From contig JAEZES010000151.1 of assembly GCA_023432995.1 (NCBI GenBank), positions 1-60,770 of the forward strand: a stretch of 60,770 bases of DNA, given 5' to 3'. The stretch is from Pseudomonadota bacterium. GTDB taxonomy: Bacteria > Pseudomonadota > Alphaproteobacteria > Sphingomonadales > Sphingomonadaceae. The position numbers were made by a program, and so were the translations under genes. Shown one piece after another: positions 24,902-33,241 of this stretch. Under the pieces are notes generated by a model, which ran no database searches, was not told where the DNA came from, and saw nothing but the letters and a program-made list of their open reading frames with translations. How positions within the stretch are numbered: position 1 is the stretch's first letter; every line of letters begins with the position of its first letter.

Positions 24902-27106
24902 ATGAACATGGCGACTGAAGCCTTCGAGCGGCTACCTCCGGGTTTGCCCGCTGGTCGGGAGAGCGGACAGCGAGAGTTCGTCCCCCCGATCCTGAAGCAG
25001 TATTGGGATGCGGTACAGCGTCGCAAGACCACGATCCTGATCATCGTCGCCGCCACGCTGATCGCCGGCGTGATCATGACGTTGATGATGCCGCAGAAAT
25101 ATACTGCCACCTCGCAACTCGAAATCAGCCGCGAACAGAAGCAAGTCACCAATGTCGAGGGCCTCGAGGCGCAGTCCGCCGGGCAAGACATGGAGTTCTA
25201 TTCTACCCAGTACGCCTTGCTGCGTACGCGACCGGTCGTTGAACGCGTCGTGCGCGACCTGCAACTGGCCCGCAACGACGAATTCTTCGCGGCTCATGGC
25301 GTCGATATCGACGCCCTCGAAGAGCTGGCTGCCACCGGGGGCCGCAACGCGCGCGAGGACGCTGCGGTGCGCCTGCTGCTCGACAGCGCGTCGATCGAAC
25401 CGATCCGCACTTCGAGCCTCGTGAACATCAACTACACCAGCCGCTCACCCGACCTGTCTGCCAGGATCGCCAACGGCTGGGCTTCGGCCTTCATCGCGGT
25501 CAGCATGGATCGCCAGTTCGCGTCGACCGCCGATGCCCGCGAGTTCCTCGAGAACCGCCTCGCCACCCTGCGGGAGCGGCTAGAGGACTCGGAGCGCGAG
25601 GCCGTAAACTACGCGGCCGACCAGGGCATCGTCGCGATCGATCAGATCCGCGACAACGAGGGCCGCACACTCGGCAACCGGACGCTGACTGGTGCCAATC
25701 TCGACGCGCTCAATGAAGCGCTCAACAAGGCGATCGCCGACCGCGTCCAGGCGCAGGCCGGACTGTCTGCCACCGGCGCGGTGTCGCCGGAGGCGCTCAG
25801 CAGCCCCGTTCTCGCCTCCCTGCGGGATCAGCGCGAGACGGCCGCCGCGCGAGCGGCCCAGCTGTCCGTGCAGTTCGAAGAGAGCTACCCGGGGCTTCGC
25901 GCGGTGCGCGAACAGATTGAGTCGCTCGACAGCGCCATCCGCCAGGAAACCGCGCGCATCGCGCAGTCGCGCCGGGAAATCTACCAGCAGGCGGTACAAC
26001 GGGAAAACGCCCTTCGCCGACAGGTCGAGTTGCTGCGCAACGAACTCACCTCGCAGAACCGGGCCAGCATTCAGTACAACATCTACCAGCGCGATGCGGA
26101 CACCAACCGCCAGCTCTATGATGCTCTGCTCCAGCGCTACAAGGAAATCGGGGTCGCCGGTACGGTGGGCATCAGCAACATTGCTATCGTCGAATCGGCA
26201 GAAGTGCCCGATTCGCCATCGTCGCCGAACCTGCTGTTCAACCTGCTGCTCGCGGGCGTCACCGGGCTGCTGATCGCAGGGGCCGTGACGATCGCCCTCG
26301 AGCAGATCGACGAAGGCATCCGAACCCCGGCACAAGTCCAGGGTAGGCTCGGCTTGCCGCTGCTCGGCACCGCTCCCGACGTCGAGGACGAAGTGCGCGA
26401 GCAACTGCTCGACAGCAAATCGCTGCTCTACGAGGCCTACTTCAGTATCCGCTCGAACCTGGCCTTCACGACCAGCCACGGATTCCCTCGCGCGCTGGCC
26501 GTCACCAGTACGCGTCCGGCGGAAGGCAAGAGTTCGACCTCCTTCGCGCTCGCCACGATCCTGGCCCGCCTCGGCAAGCGCGTGCTGTTGCTCGACGGCG
26601 ACATGCGCTCACCGACGGTCCACGAGCTCGTGGACATCGCCAACGAGGCCGGGCTGAGCAATTATCTGGCGGGCGACGACAACTGCGAGGCGCTTGTCCG
26701 GGAAACCGCCCATCAGAACCTCTATGCCATGACGGCGGGGCCGGTCCCGCCCAGCGCGGCCGAGCTGCTGAGCGGCGAGCGGCTCAGCCGACTTCTGCAC
26801 ATCCTGCTGGAATCGTTCGATCATGTCGTGGTCGATGCCCCGCCCGTCCTCGGGCTCACGGACGCCCCGATCATCAGCCGGACCGTCGAAGGCTGCGTTC
26901 TCGTGGTCGAAGCGAACGGCGTGGCGGTGCGGGCGATCCGCAATTCGGTCGAGCGGCTCGAGATGGTCGGGGGCCACATCTTCGGCGTGGTCCTCACCAA
27001 GGTCCGCCAGCAGGCCGACGGGTACGGCTACGGATACGGCTACGGGTACGGCCTCGAGTACGGCAAGTCGGGTCGCGATAAGAGCGAAGAAGCGCTGGAG
27101 GCTTAG
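24902..27106 (+). CDS. polysaccharide co-polymerase with BY-kinase domain (Wzc/ExoP type)
   Basis: A 734-residue inner-membrane protein that governs chain length and export. A Wzz domain begins at about residue 28 (ILKQYWDAVQRRKTTILIIVAATLIAG, first TM), a long coiled-coil periplasmic part follows, and the second TM is near residue 455. The cytoplasmic kinase has Walker A at 537-548 (TRPAEGKSSTS), Walker A' VLLLDGDMRSP and Walker B VVVDAPPVLG. The C-terminus has five GY dipeptides in a row plus another Tyr, the expected autophosphorylation cluster. The start context MNMATEAFERLPPG was kept at the first ATG. It should partner the Wza-like lipoprotein at 52108. Confidence 0.93.
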   Translation: MNMATEAFERLPPGLPAGRESGQREFVPPILKQYWDAVQRRKTTILIIVAATLIAGVIMTLMMPQKYTATSQLEISREQKQVTNVEGLEAQSAGQDMEFYSTQYALLRTRPVVERVVRDLQLARNDEFFAAHGVDIDALEELAATGGRNAREDAAVRLLLDSASIEPIRTSSLVNINYTSRSPDLSARIANGWASAFIAVSMDRQFASTADAREFLENRLATLRERLEDSEREAVNYAADQGIVAIDQIRDNEGRTLGNRTLTGANLDALNEALNKAIADRVQAQAGLSATGAVSPEALSSPVLASLRDQRETAAARAAQLSVQFEESYPGLRAVREQIESLDSAIRQETARIAQSRREIYQQAVQRENALRRQVELLRNELTSQNRASIQYNIYQRDADTNRQLYDALLQRYKEIGVAGTVGISNIAIVESAEVPDSPSSPNLLFNLLLAGVTGLLIAGAVTIALEQIDEGIRTPAQVQGRLGLPLLGTAPDVEDEVREQLLDSKSLLYEAYFSIRSNLAFTTSHGFPRALAVTSTRPAEGKSSTSFALATILARLGKRVLLLDGDMRSPTVHELVDIANEAGLSNYLAGDDNCEALVRETAHQNLYAMTAGPVPPSAAELLSGERLSRLLHILLESFDHVVVDAPPVLGLTDAPIISRTVEGCVLVVEANGVAVRAIRNSVERLEMVGGHIFGVVLTKVRQQADGYGYGYGYGYGLEYGKSGRDKSEEALEA

Positions 27107-27108
27107 GC

Positions 27109-28296
27109 TTGCTCGCCGTCTTCGCCCGTTCGACCTGGCATCGCTGGATTCTGGGCGGACTCGCGCTCTTGTGCACCGGTTTCGCGGCGCGTGACGCGCT
27201 GACTGCGGTCTTCAGCCGCTCGAATCCCGCGCTCGTCCTTTCGATCGATCCGGCCGACCCTCGCGCCATGCCTCTGATGATGGAAACGCTTGCCCTGGGC
27301 AACGGGGAGCCGCCCGCCCGCGCAACCGAGCGTCTTCGCCGCGGCCTCGCGACCATGCCGTTGTCGTCTCGCGCCCTCCGGCTTCTCGGCGAGACCCCGG
27401 AATTCCAGCGCCCGCCCGAGCGCGGAGCACGGTTGCTCGCGCTCGCCGGAAACGTCTCGCGGCGCGACAAGCTGACGCAGGTTCGCCTGGCCGAAGCGGC
27501 GCTCATTCGCGCCGACGCCAAGGGCACCATGCAGCACATCAATGCCGCGCTCAGCACCAGCCGGAGTGCGCACGAGCTGTTGTTTCCCCTTCTTACGCAG
27601 GCGCTTCGCGACCGCGAGTTCCGGCCCACGGTCGCGCAATATGTCGACCATATCTGGGGAGACGAATTTCTCTACTTCGCGGCTCAGAACGGCGATTCCG
27701 CGAATGTGCTCGACCTGGCGCTGCGCAACCCTGCGGTTCAGCGCGAGGACCGCTTCGCTGCCTTCAGGGGCGAACTCATCGGCCATCTGGTCGCGGACGG
27801 GCGGACCCCCCTGGCGGTTTCCTACGCCCGCCGGGTCATGGGCAGCGATGCGCCGGTCACGGTCGATCCGAGATTCAGCGCGGCGACGACCGATCCCAGG
27901 CTCGCCCCGCTGAGCTGGCGCCTGACGAACAACGGCGGCCTGTTTGGCGACGCCACGGCGAGCGGCGCCCATCTGTCGGCCGATCCGGGCGCGCGCGGCA
28001 CGGCCCTCGAGCGCGTCATGGCCCTGGCACCCGGTCGCTGGAGCCTCGCGTCCACCGTCGAGCAGGTCGCTGCGTCGCGAGGCTTCCGGGCGGAGTGGCA
28101 TGCCAACTGCGTTGTCGGCAGATCGTCTCGTTCGCTCGCGATCGGGCCTGCCAGCCCGCGCGCCGCACGGTTGACCTTCACCGTTCCCGAAAGCTGCGAG
28201 GCGGTGCGCCTGTCGGTAATGCTCTACAATCCTGACGATCAGAACGCGGGCGAGCTACGGATCACCGGCCTCGCCCTCACCCATTCGGGGGACTGA
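27109..28296 (+). CDS. unknown membrane-anchored protein of the polysaccharide locus
   Basis: A 395-residue protein starting with TTG two bases after the wzc-like stop. Residues 10-34 form a single transmembrane helix or signal anchor (WHRWILGGLALLCTGFAARDAL). Residues 45-230 look alpha-helical with TPR-like spacing (RATERLRRGLATMPLSSRALRLLGE). The last 150 residues are beta-rich and end in SVMLYNPDDQNAGELRITGLAL, similar in look to a carbohydrate-binding jelly roll. I do not recognise a named family. Close coupling to the co-polymerase suggests a role in assembly or export. Confidence 0.72.
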   Translation: MLAVFARSTWHRWILGGLALLCTGFAARDALTAVFSRSNPALVLSIDPADPRAMPLMMETLALGNGEPPARATERLRRGLATMPLSSRALRLLGETPEFQRPPERGARLLALAGNVSRRDKLTQVRLAEAALIRADAKGTMQHINAALSTSRSAHELLFPLLTQALRDREFRPTVAQYVDHIWGDEFLYFAAQNGDSANVLDLALRNPAVQREDRFAAFRGELIGHLVADGRTPLAVSYARRVMGSDAPVTVDPRFSAATTDPRLAPLSWRLTNNGGLFGDATASGAHLSADPGARGTALERVMALAPGRWSLASTVEQVAASRGFRAEWHANCVVGRSSRSLAIGPASPRAARLTFTVPESCEAVRLSVMLYNPDDQNAGELRITGLALTHSGD

Positions 28297-28300
28297 CGCA

Positions 28301-29338
28301 GTGGAGATCGCAGGTCGACCGATCGGTCCAGAACATCCGCCGTTCGTGATCGCCGAGGTCGCGCAGACCCATGAGGGCAGCCTGGGCAACGCCTTTGCGT
28401 TTGCCGAAGTGGCGCGGGACTGCGGGGCACACGCGATCAAGTTCCAGACGCATATCGCCGATCAGGAAAGCACGCCCGCCGAGCCCTGGCGCATTCCTTT
28501 CAGTCGCCAAGACGCGAGCCGTTACGACTACTGGCGGCGCATGGAGTTCACCTTCGAGCAGTGGGCGGAACTCAAGGCGCACTGCGATGCGCTCGGCATC
28601 ATCTTTCTCAGCTCGCCATTTTCGATCCGCGCCTGCGAGTGGCTCGAGCGTCTCGACATGCCCGCATGGAAGGTGGCCTCGGGCGAAATCCGTAACGGGC
28701 AGTTGCTCGACTTCATGCGTCGCACGGCGAAGCCGATACTGCTGTCCACAGGGCTGGCGGACCCCGACGAGGCCATCGCCATCGCCCGCGGGCTGGCCGA
28801 CCAGAACCACGACGTCGCCCTATTCCACTGCACCACGCAGTATCCGACCCCTCCGGAGCAGGTCGGCTTGAATGTCCTCGAGGACTATCTCGACCGCCTT
28901 GCCGATATCCCGGTGGGACTGTCCGACCATTCGGGTAGGCCGGTGGCCGGCACGCTTGCCGCCTATCTCGGCGCTTCGCTGCTCGAGGTGCATCTGACAT
29001 TCAATTCCAAGGCTTTCGGTCCCGACGTCAGTTCGTCGCTGACTCCCGATGGTCTCCGCCAGCTCGTGGAAAACAGCCACGCCGCCTGGCAGATGCGTCG
29101 AAACCCCGTCGACAAGGCGGAGCAACTGGCGGGACTCGCCAAGATCCGCACGACTTTCGGACGCAGCCTGTTCACTCGGGAGGCGCTCCCGGCCGGTACC
29201 ACGCTTTCGGAGGATAACCTGGCCTACAAGAAGCCCGCCGGCGGCCTGGCCTATGAAGACCGCCATCTCCTGCTTGGCCGCAAGTTGCGGCGGGCCCTCG
29301 AGAGCGACCACATGCTGAGTGTCGACGATGTCATCTAG
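28301..29338 (+). CDS. neuB: N-acetylneuraminate synthase family (NeuB)
   Basis: A 345-residue enzyme that condenses phosphoenolpyruvate with an N-acylated mannosamine-type sugar to give a nonulosonic acid. The TIM barrel shows FVIAEVAQTHEGSLGNA, AIKFQTHIADQES, KVASGEIRNGQLLDF and ILLSTGLADPDEA, with FHCTTQYPTPPEQVGLNVL as the PEP-site strand. The C-terminal 60 residues form the SAF antifreeze-like domain (FTREALPAGTTLSEDNLAYKKP). It uses GTG 5 nt after the preceding gene. Overlap with neuC and proximity to neuA make it part of a CMP-nonulosonate pathway. Whether the product is Neu5Ac or a legionaminate-type sugar cannot be read from sequence. Confidence 0.9.
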   Translation: MEIAGRPIGPEHPPFVIAEVAQTHEGSLGNAFAFAEVARDCGAHAIKFQTHIADQESTPAEPWRIPFSRQDASRYDYWRRMEFTFEQWAELKAHCDALGIIFLSSPFSIRACEWLERLDMPAWKVASGEIRNGQLLDFMRRTAKPILLSTGLADPDEAIAIARGLADQNHDVALFHCTTQYPTPPEQVGLNVLEDYLDRLADIPVGLSDHSGRPVAGTLAAYLGASLLEVHLTFNSKAFGPDVSSSLTPDGLRQLVENSHAAWQMRRNPVDKAEQLAGLAKIRTTFGRSLFTREALPAGTTLSEDNLAYKKPAGGLAYEDRHLLLGRKLRRALESDHMLSVDDVI

Positions 29339-30488
29339 GAAAGTCCTCGTCGCGATCACCGCTCGGCCGAGCTATTCGCGAATCCGCTCGGCGCTCAAGC
29401 ACCTGGCGGAAAACTCATCGGTCGAACTCAAGTTGCTCTGCTCGGGCTCGGCCCTGCTGGACCGCTATGGCCGGGTGGTCGACTTCATCCGCAGCGACGG
29501 GTTCGACGTGGTCGACGAGATCTACACCTTCATCGAAGGCGACGACCTCATCAACATGGCGCTGACGGCTTCCAACACGATCGCCCATACGGCCGCCGTC
29601 CTGCGGCGCGAGAAACCCGACCTGGTCGTGACCGTGGCCGATCGCTACGAGACCATCGGAACCGCCATCGCGGCGTCCTACATGAACATTCCCCTGGTCC
29701 ATGTGCAGGGCGGAGAGCTCACGGGGAACATCGACGAGAAGGTGCGCCATGCGATCACCAAGCTCGCCGACCTGCACCTGCCCTCTACCCAAGGTGCAGC
29801 ACGCCGGCTCGAACGCATGGGCGAACACCCGAACTCCATTCACGTGACGGGTTGTCCGTCGATCGACATTGCGCGGGAAGCACTCGACATTCCGTTGAGC
29901 ACTGTGGTGCAGGAAATCGGCCGGGTGGCCGCCGGCGACGATTTCGAGCTCAACGGCGACTACGTGGTCGTCCTGCTGCACCCCGAAACCGACGCGCACG
30001 AGCGCAGCTTCGAGCAGATGTCGATGCTGCTCGACGTGGTAGCACAGCTGCACGTTCCGACCGTGCTGTTCTGGCCGAACGTCGACGCCGGGTCCGACGG
30101 CACGTCCAAGGCCGTCCGCGTGTTTCGCGAAAGCGGGCGCGACGACCATTTCACGTTCGTGAAGAACCTCGAGGGTCACTTGTTCCTCGCGCTGCTGCGC
30201 GATGCCCGCTGCCTGATCGGTAATTCGAGCGTCGGAATCCGCGAGTGCTCGTTCCTCGGCACGCCGGTGATCAACGTCGGCGACCGCCAGGAGGGGCGCG
30301 AGCGCGCCGGCAATGTCCTCGACGTCGCCTGGGACCGGACCAGCCTCGAGGAGGCGGTGCACAGCCAGATGACGCACGGCAAATACCCGTCGAGCACGCT
30401 CTACGGCGATGGTCACGCCGGACCGATCATCGCACACACCATAGCCACCGCCGAGCCGTCGTTCGCCAAGCGTTTTCACGATGGGTGA
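29328..30488 (+). CDS. neuC: UDP-N-acetylglucosamine 2-epimerase (hydrolysing, NeuC type)
   Basis: A 386-residue GT-B-fold enzyme that converts a UDP-HexNAc to the free 2-epimer plus UDP. Key segments are KVLVAITARPSYSRIRSALKHL at the start, DLVVTVADRYETIGTAIAASY, VHVQGGELTGNIDEKVRHAITKLAD (the characteristic GGE/TG loop) and IGNSSVGIRECSFLGTPVINVGDRQEGRERA near the C-terminus. The ATG at 29328 sits inside the end of neuB, overlapping it by 11 nt; an in-frame GTG three codons upstream is also possible. NeuC supplies ManNAc (or its 2,4-diacetamido analogue) to NeuB. Confidence 0.92.
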   Translation: MSSRKVLVAITARPSYSRIRSALKHLAENSSVELKLLCSGSALLDRYGRVVDFIRSDGFDVVDEIYTFIEGDDLINMALTASNTIAHTAAVLRREKPDLVVTVADRYETIGTAIAASYMNIPLVHVQGGELTGNIDEKVRHAITKLADLHLPSTQGAARRLERMGEHPNSIHVTGCPSIDIAREALDIPLSTVVQEIGRVAAGDDFELNGDYVVVLLHPETDAHERSFEQMSMLLDVVAQLHVPTVLFWPNVDAGSDGTSKAVRVFRESGRDDHFTFVKNLEGHLFLALLRDARCLIGNSSVGIRECSFLGTPVINVGDRQEGRERAGNVLDVAWDRTSLEEAVHSQMTHGKYPSSTLYGDGHAGPIIAHTIATAEPSFAKRFHDG

Positions 30489-31155
30489 GCGGATTGCCAT
30501 CATTCCGGCACGCGGCGGATCGAAGGGAGTGCCGGGCAAGAACAAGCGGATTGTCCACGGTAGGCCGCTGATTGACTACACGTTCGACGCAGCCAAGGGC
30601 GCCCGATTGCTCGACCGGGTCATCCTGTCGACCGACGACGAGGACATTGCGGCGCTCGGCGCCGCAGCCGGCGTCGAGGTCGTCCGCCGGCCCGCGGCCA
30701 TCGCCGCCGACGACAGCCCGGTCATCGACGCCGTCCGCCATGCGCTCGAGCAGATCGGCGCGGTGGAGCCGCGCGCTCTGGTGCTGCTGCAGCCAACCTC
30801 TCCGCTGCGCACGGCCGGGGACATCGATGCGGCGCTCGAACTGTTCGACCGGACCGGGACGCCGGTCTGCAGCGTCTGTCGCGTCGACGATGCCCACCCG
30901 GCGCGGATGTACCGGCTAGAAGGGGAGATCTTGCGGCCGCTGATGCCCGAGCTGGCCTCCGCGCGGCGTCAGGACCTGCCGCCCCTGTTTCACCGCAACG
31001 GGGCGCTTTACGTGGTGGGCCCTACGCAAATCGCGGCGGGCGAGATCATCTGCGATCCGATGGTCGCATACGAGATGGCTGCCTGGCAGTCGGTCAACAT
31101 CGACAGTGAGTTCGACCTGCTGATCCTGGAGGCGACGCTCGCCAACGGGGACTGA
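30481..31155 (+). CDS. neuA: acylneuraminate (nonulosonate) cytidylyltransferase
   Basis: A 224-residue enzyme that activates a nonulosonic acid with CTP. The nucleotide-binding motif IPARGGSKGVPGKN (residues 7-20) and LVLLQPTSPLRTAGDIDAAL are diagnostic for the CMP-NeuAc synthetase/LegF/PseF group; the metal-site DSEFDLLILEA is near the C-terminus. It overlaps the neuC end by 8 nt, giving a tight neuB-neuC-neuA unit. The length fits single-domain NeuA or LegF; there is no C-terminal esterase. Confidence 0.92.
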   Translation: MGERIAIIPARGGSKGVPGKNKRIVHGRPLIDYTFDAAKGARLLDRVILSTDDEDIAALGAAAGVEVVRRPAAIAADDSPVIDAVRHALEQIGAVEPRALVLLQPTSPLRTAGDIDAALELFDRTGTPVCSVCRVDDAHPARMYRLEGEILRPLMPELASARRQDLPPLFHRNGALYVVGPTQIAAGEIICDPMVAYEMAAWQSVNIDSEFDLLILEATLANGD

Positions 31156-31181
31156 AAGCGCTCTCAGCCAGCGAGATTCGC

Positions 31182-31196
31182 GCCCCCGAAGGGGCC
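31182..31196 (+). terminator. hairpin after neuA
   Basis: The segment around CGCCCCCGAAGGGGCCG can form a short GC-only stem with a GAA-type loop 27 nt after the neuA stop. There is no T-tract; this is a weak terminator candidate that separates neuBCA from the next gene. Confidence 0.3.
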
Positions 31197-31234
31197 GAAG
31201 ATGCCGCTGGACAATCCTCTAAAGCTCTGTTGTT

Positions 31235-31248
31235 AGCCCGATCGGGCT
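31235..31248. promoter_or_regulatory. 14-bp perfect palindrome, possible operator
   Basis: AGCCCGATCGGGCT is its own reverse complement and lies 16 nt before the epimerase ATG. A weak promoter, TGGACA (about 31209-31214) with TGTTAG (about 31231-31236), would place the palindrome across the -10/+1 region. This would suit a repressor, but could be chance. Confidence 0.3.
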
Positions 31249-31264
31249 GGAAAGTGGGAATGCC

Positions 31265-32380
31265 ATGACCGAGAAGGTACTGATTACCGGAGGGGCCGGC
31301 TTCATCGGCCGCGCCGTCGTCCGCGAGCTCCTGAAGCGTGGCCACGAGGTGCGGGTTCTCGACAGCCTGATCGAGCAGGTCCATGGGCAGTGCGAGCGGC
31401 CCGCGGAGCTCCCGGACGCTGCCGAGCTGATCAAGGCCGACGTGCGGGATGGCGACGCCGTGCTGCGCGCCCTCGACAGTGTGGACAGCGTCATTCACCT
31501 CGCTGCCGAAGTCGGCGTGGGCCAGTCGATGTACGCCGTCGAACGGTACACCTCGGTCAACGACGTGGGCACCGCGGTGCTCTTCGAAAAGCTCATCGAA
31601 AGGCCGGTGCGACGGGTCGTGACGGCCTCGTCGATGAGCATTTACGGCGAGGGGCTCTATGTCGACAGCGATGGCGCCCTGATCGAAAATGCCCGGCGGC
31701 TGCCGCGCTCCAGCGACGACCAGGGCTGGGATCCGGTCGATGTCCAAGGGCGGCCGCTGAAGCCCATTGCGACGCCGGAATGGAAGCACCCCGATCTCGC
31801 CTCGATCTACGCGCTCAACAAGTATGTGCAGGAGCGAACGACCCACATCATGGCGCCGGCCTATGGCATGGAAGGGGTCTGCCTCAGGTTGTTCAATGTC
31901 TACGGTCCGAGTCAGGCGCTTTCAAACCCGTACACTGGCGTGCTCGCCATCTTTGCGTCTCGGCTGCTCAACGGCCAGAGCCCGATGATTTTCGAGGACG
32001 GCGAGCAGCGCCGCGACTTCGTGCATGTGACCGATGTCGCGCGAGCCTTTGCCGAAGCGCTCGAGCTGCCGCAGGCCGCAGGTGAAACTTTCAACGTCGG
32101 TTCGGGCCGCGACCGCTCGGTGACCGAAGTTGCGCAGGAACTGGCCCGCGCGATGGGGAAGAACGACCTCGAGCCCGAAATCGTCGGCAAGGGTCGCATC
32201 GGCGACATCCGGCACTGCTTCTGCGACGGCTCCAAGACGGCCGAGACGCTGGGCTTCCGCGCCGTCAAGGATTTCCAGGAAGGCCTCGCCGAGCTGGCCG
32301 AGTGGGTCGCCAGGCAAACCGCCGACGACCGGGTAAATCAGGCCCGTGCCGAATTGGAAGCGCGCGGCCTGGTAGCCTGA
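31265..32380 (+). CDS. nucleotide-sugar epimerase (dTDP-rhamnose 4-epimerase-like)
   Basis: A 371-residue extended SDR. It has VLITGGAGFIGRAV (glycine motif), VLDSLIEQVHGQCERP (a loop typical of dTDP-L-rhamnose 4-epimerase-like proteins), HLAAEVGVGQSMYAVERYTSVN, the Ser in TASSMSIYGEG and the catalytic YALNK in ASIYALNKYVQER. FNVYGPSQALSNPYTGVLAIF is the substrate-binding part. It probably isomerises a deoxy or amino nucleotide sugar for this glycan. The stop overlaps the next methyltransferase start by 1 nt. Confidence 0.82.
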   Translation: MTEKVLITGGAGFIGRAVVRELLKRGHEVRVLDSLIEQVHGQCERPAELPDAAELIKADVRDGDAVLRALDSVDSVIHLAAEVGVGQSMYAVERYTSVNDVGTAVLFEKLIERPVRRVVTASSMSIYGEGLYVDSDGALIENARRLPRSSDDQGWDPVDVQGRPLKPIATPEWKHPDLASIYALNKYVQERTTHIMAPAYGMEGVCLRLFNVYGPSQALSNPYTGVLAIFASRLLNGQSPMIFEDGEQRRDFVHVTDVARAFAEALELPQAAGETFNVGSGRDRSVTEVAQELARAMGKNDLEPEIVGKGRIGDIRHCFCDGSKTAETLGFRAVKDFQEGLAELAEWVARQTADDRVNQARAELEARGLVA

Positions 32381-33150
32381 TGACCATGCCCGCGGCCGAG
32401 CCTTGGAACTACTTCGACGCCGACCCGGCCTACGCCGACGTGCTCGCCGACCGGCTTTACCAGGGCATCGAGATGGATTCGGCCCGGGCGATCGGTCACG
32501 CGCTGCGAGAGACGGTCAACGGTGACATCGCCGTGCTCGATTTCGGCAGCGGGCCCGGCCACTACGCGCCGGTGCTGTTCCGCCTCTACGACCGCGGCAG
32601 GATGACCTATCGCGGCATCGACATCATCTGCGAGAGCGTCGACGCGGGTAACCGCTTCTTCGCCGACAACCCCGACGTGTCGTTCGAACTGGGATCGGTG
32701 CTCGAGCCGGCCAGCGCCTACCGCGGCGAGACCTGCATCATCTCGGCCAACACGCTCCCGCACGTCCCGCAGATCGCGCCCTTGCTCACGTTCATGCGCG
32801 ACACGCCCGGGATCACCGCGTTCGTCTTCCGGATGCTCATCGGCAGGGAGTGCGTCGAAATCCGCAAGCACCTTCGAGAAGACGATTTCGAGGGGATGTT
32901 CGAGCAGGGCTACCAACTGAACAACATCTACAGCCCCACGTATCTCGAGCACCTGCTCGGGCCGGAATGGTCGATCGAGATCCGCGAAGATTCCACCGAT
33001 CTCGCGCGGCTCGAGGAGCACTCGATCCCCGCACAGAAGACCGACCCTTTCTATGGCAACCGGGTGTCGCGACGCGTTGGCGACATGACGTTCAAGGGCG
33101 ACATCTACATGCCATGGAAGATCGTCACCGGAACCCGAGCCGCCCGATGA
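32380..33150 (+). CDS. class I SAM-dependent methyltransferase
   Basis: A 256-residue protein with the SAM-binding motif I VLDFGSGPGHYAP at about residues 50-62, followed by YRGIDIICESVDAG (motif II). The remainder lacks a family-specific label. The ATG at 32380 overlaps the epimerase stop; a second ATG two codons later is equally good. Coupling to an epimerase and to a dehydrogenase gene suggests it methylates a nucleotide sugar or a repeat-unit sugar. The substrate is unknown. Confidence 0.78.
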   Translation: MTMPAAEPWNYFDADPAYADVLADRLYQGIEMDSARAIGHALRETVNGDIAVLDFGSGPGHYAPVLFRLYDRGRMTYRGIDIICESVDAGNRFFADNPDVSFELGSVLEPASAYRGETCIISANTLPHVPQIAPLLTFMRDTPGITAFVFRMLIGRECVEIRKHLREDDFEGMFEQGYQLNNIYSPTYLEHLLGPEWSIEIREDSTDLARLEEHSIPAQKTDPFYGNRVSRRVGDMTFKGDIYMPWKIVTGTRAAR

Positions 33151-33241
33151 CCGTCACGGGAGGCGGTGCCGAGCACGTCGGTCCGGCTGCAAGTGCGGCG
33201 CGCGGACCGCGGGCGGCCCACCGCCCCTCCCCGGACCGACT

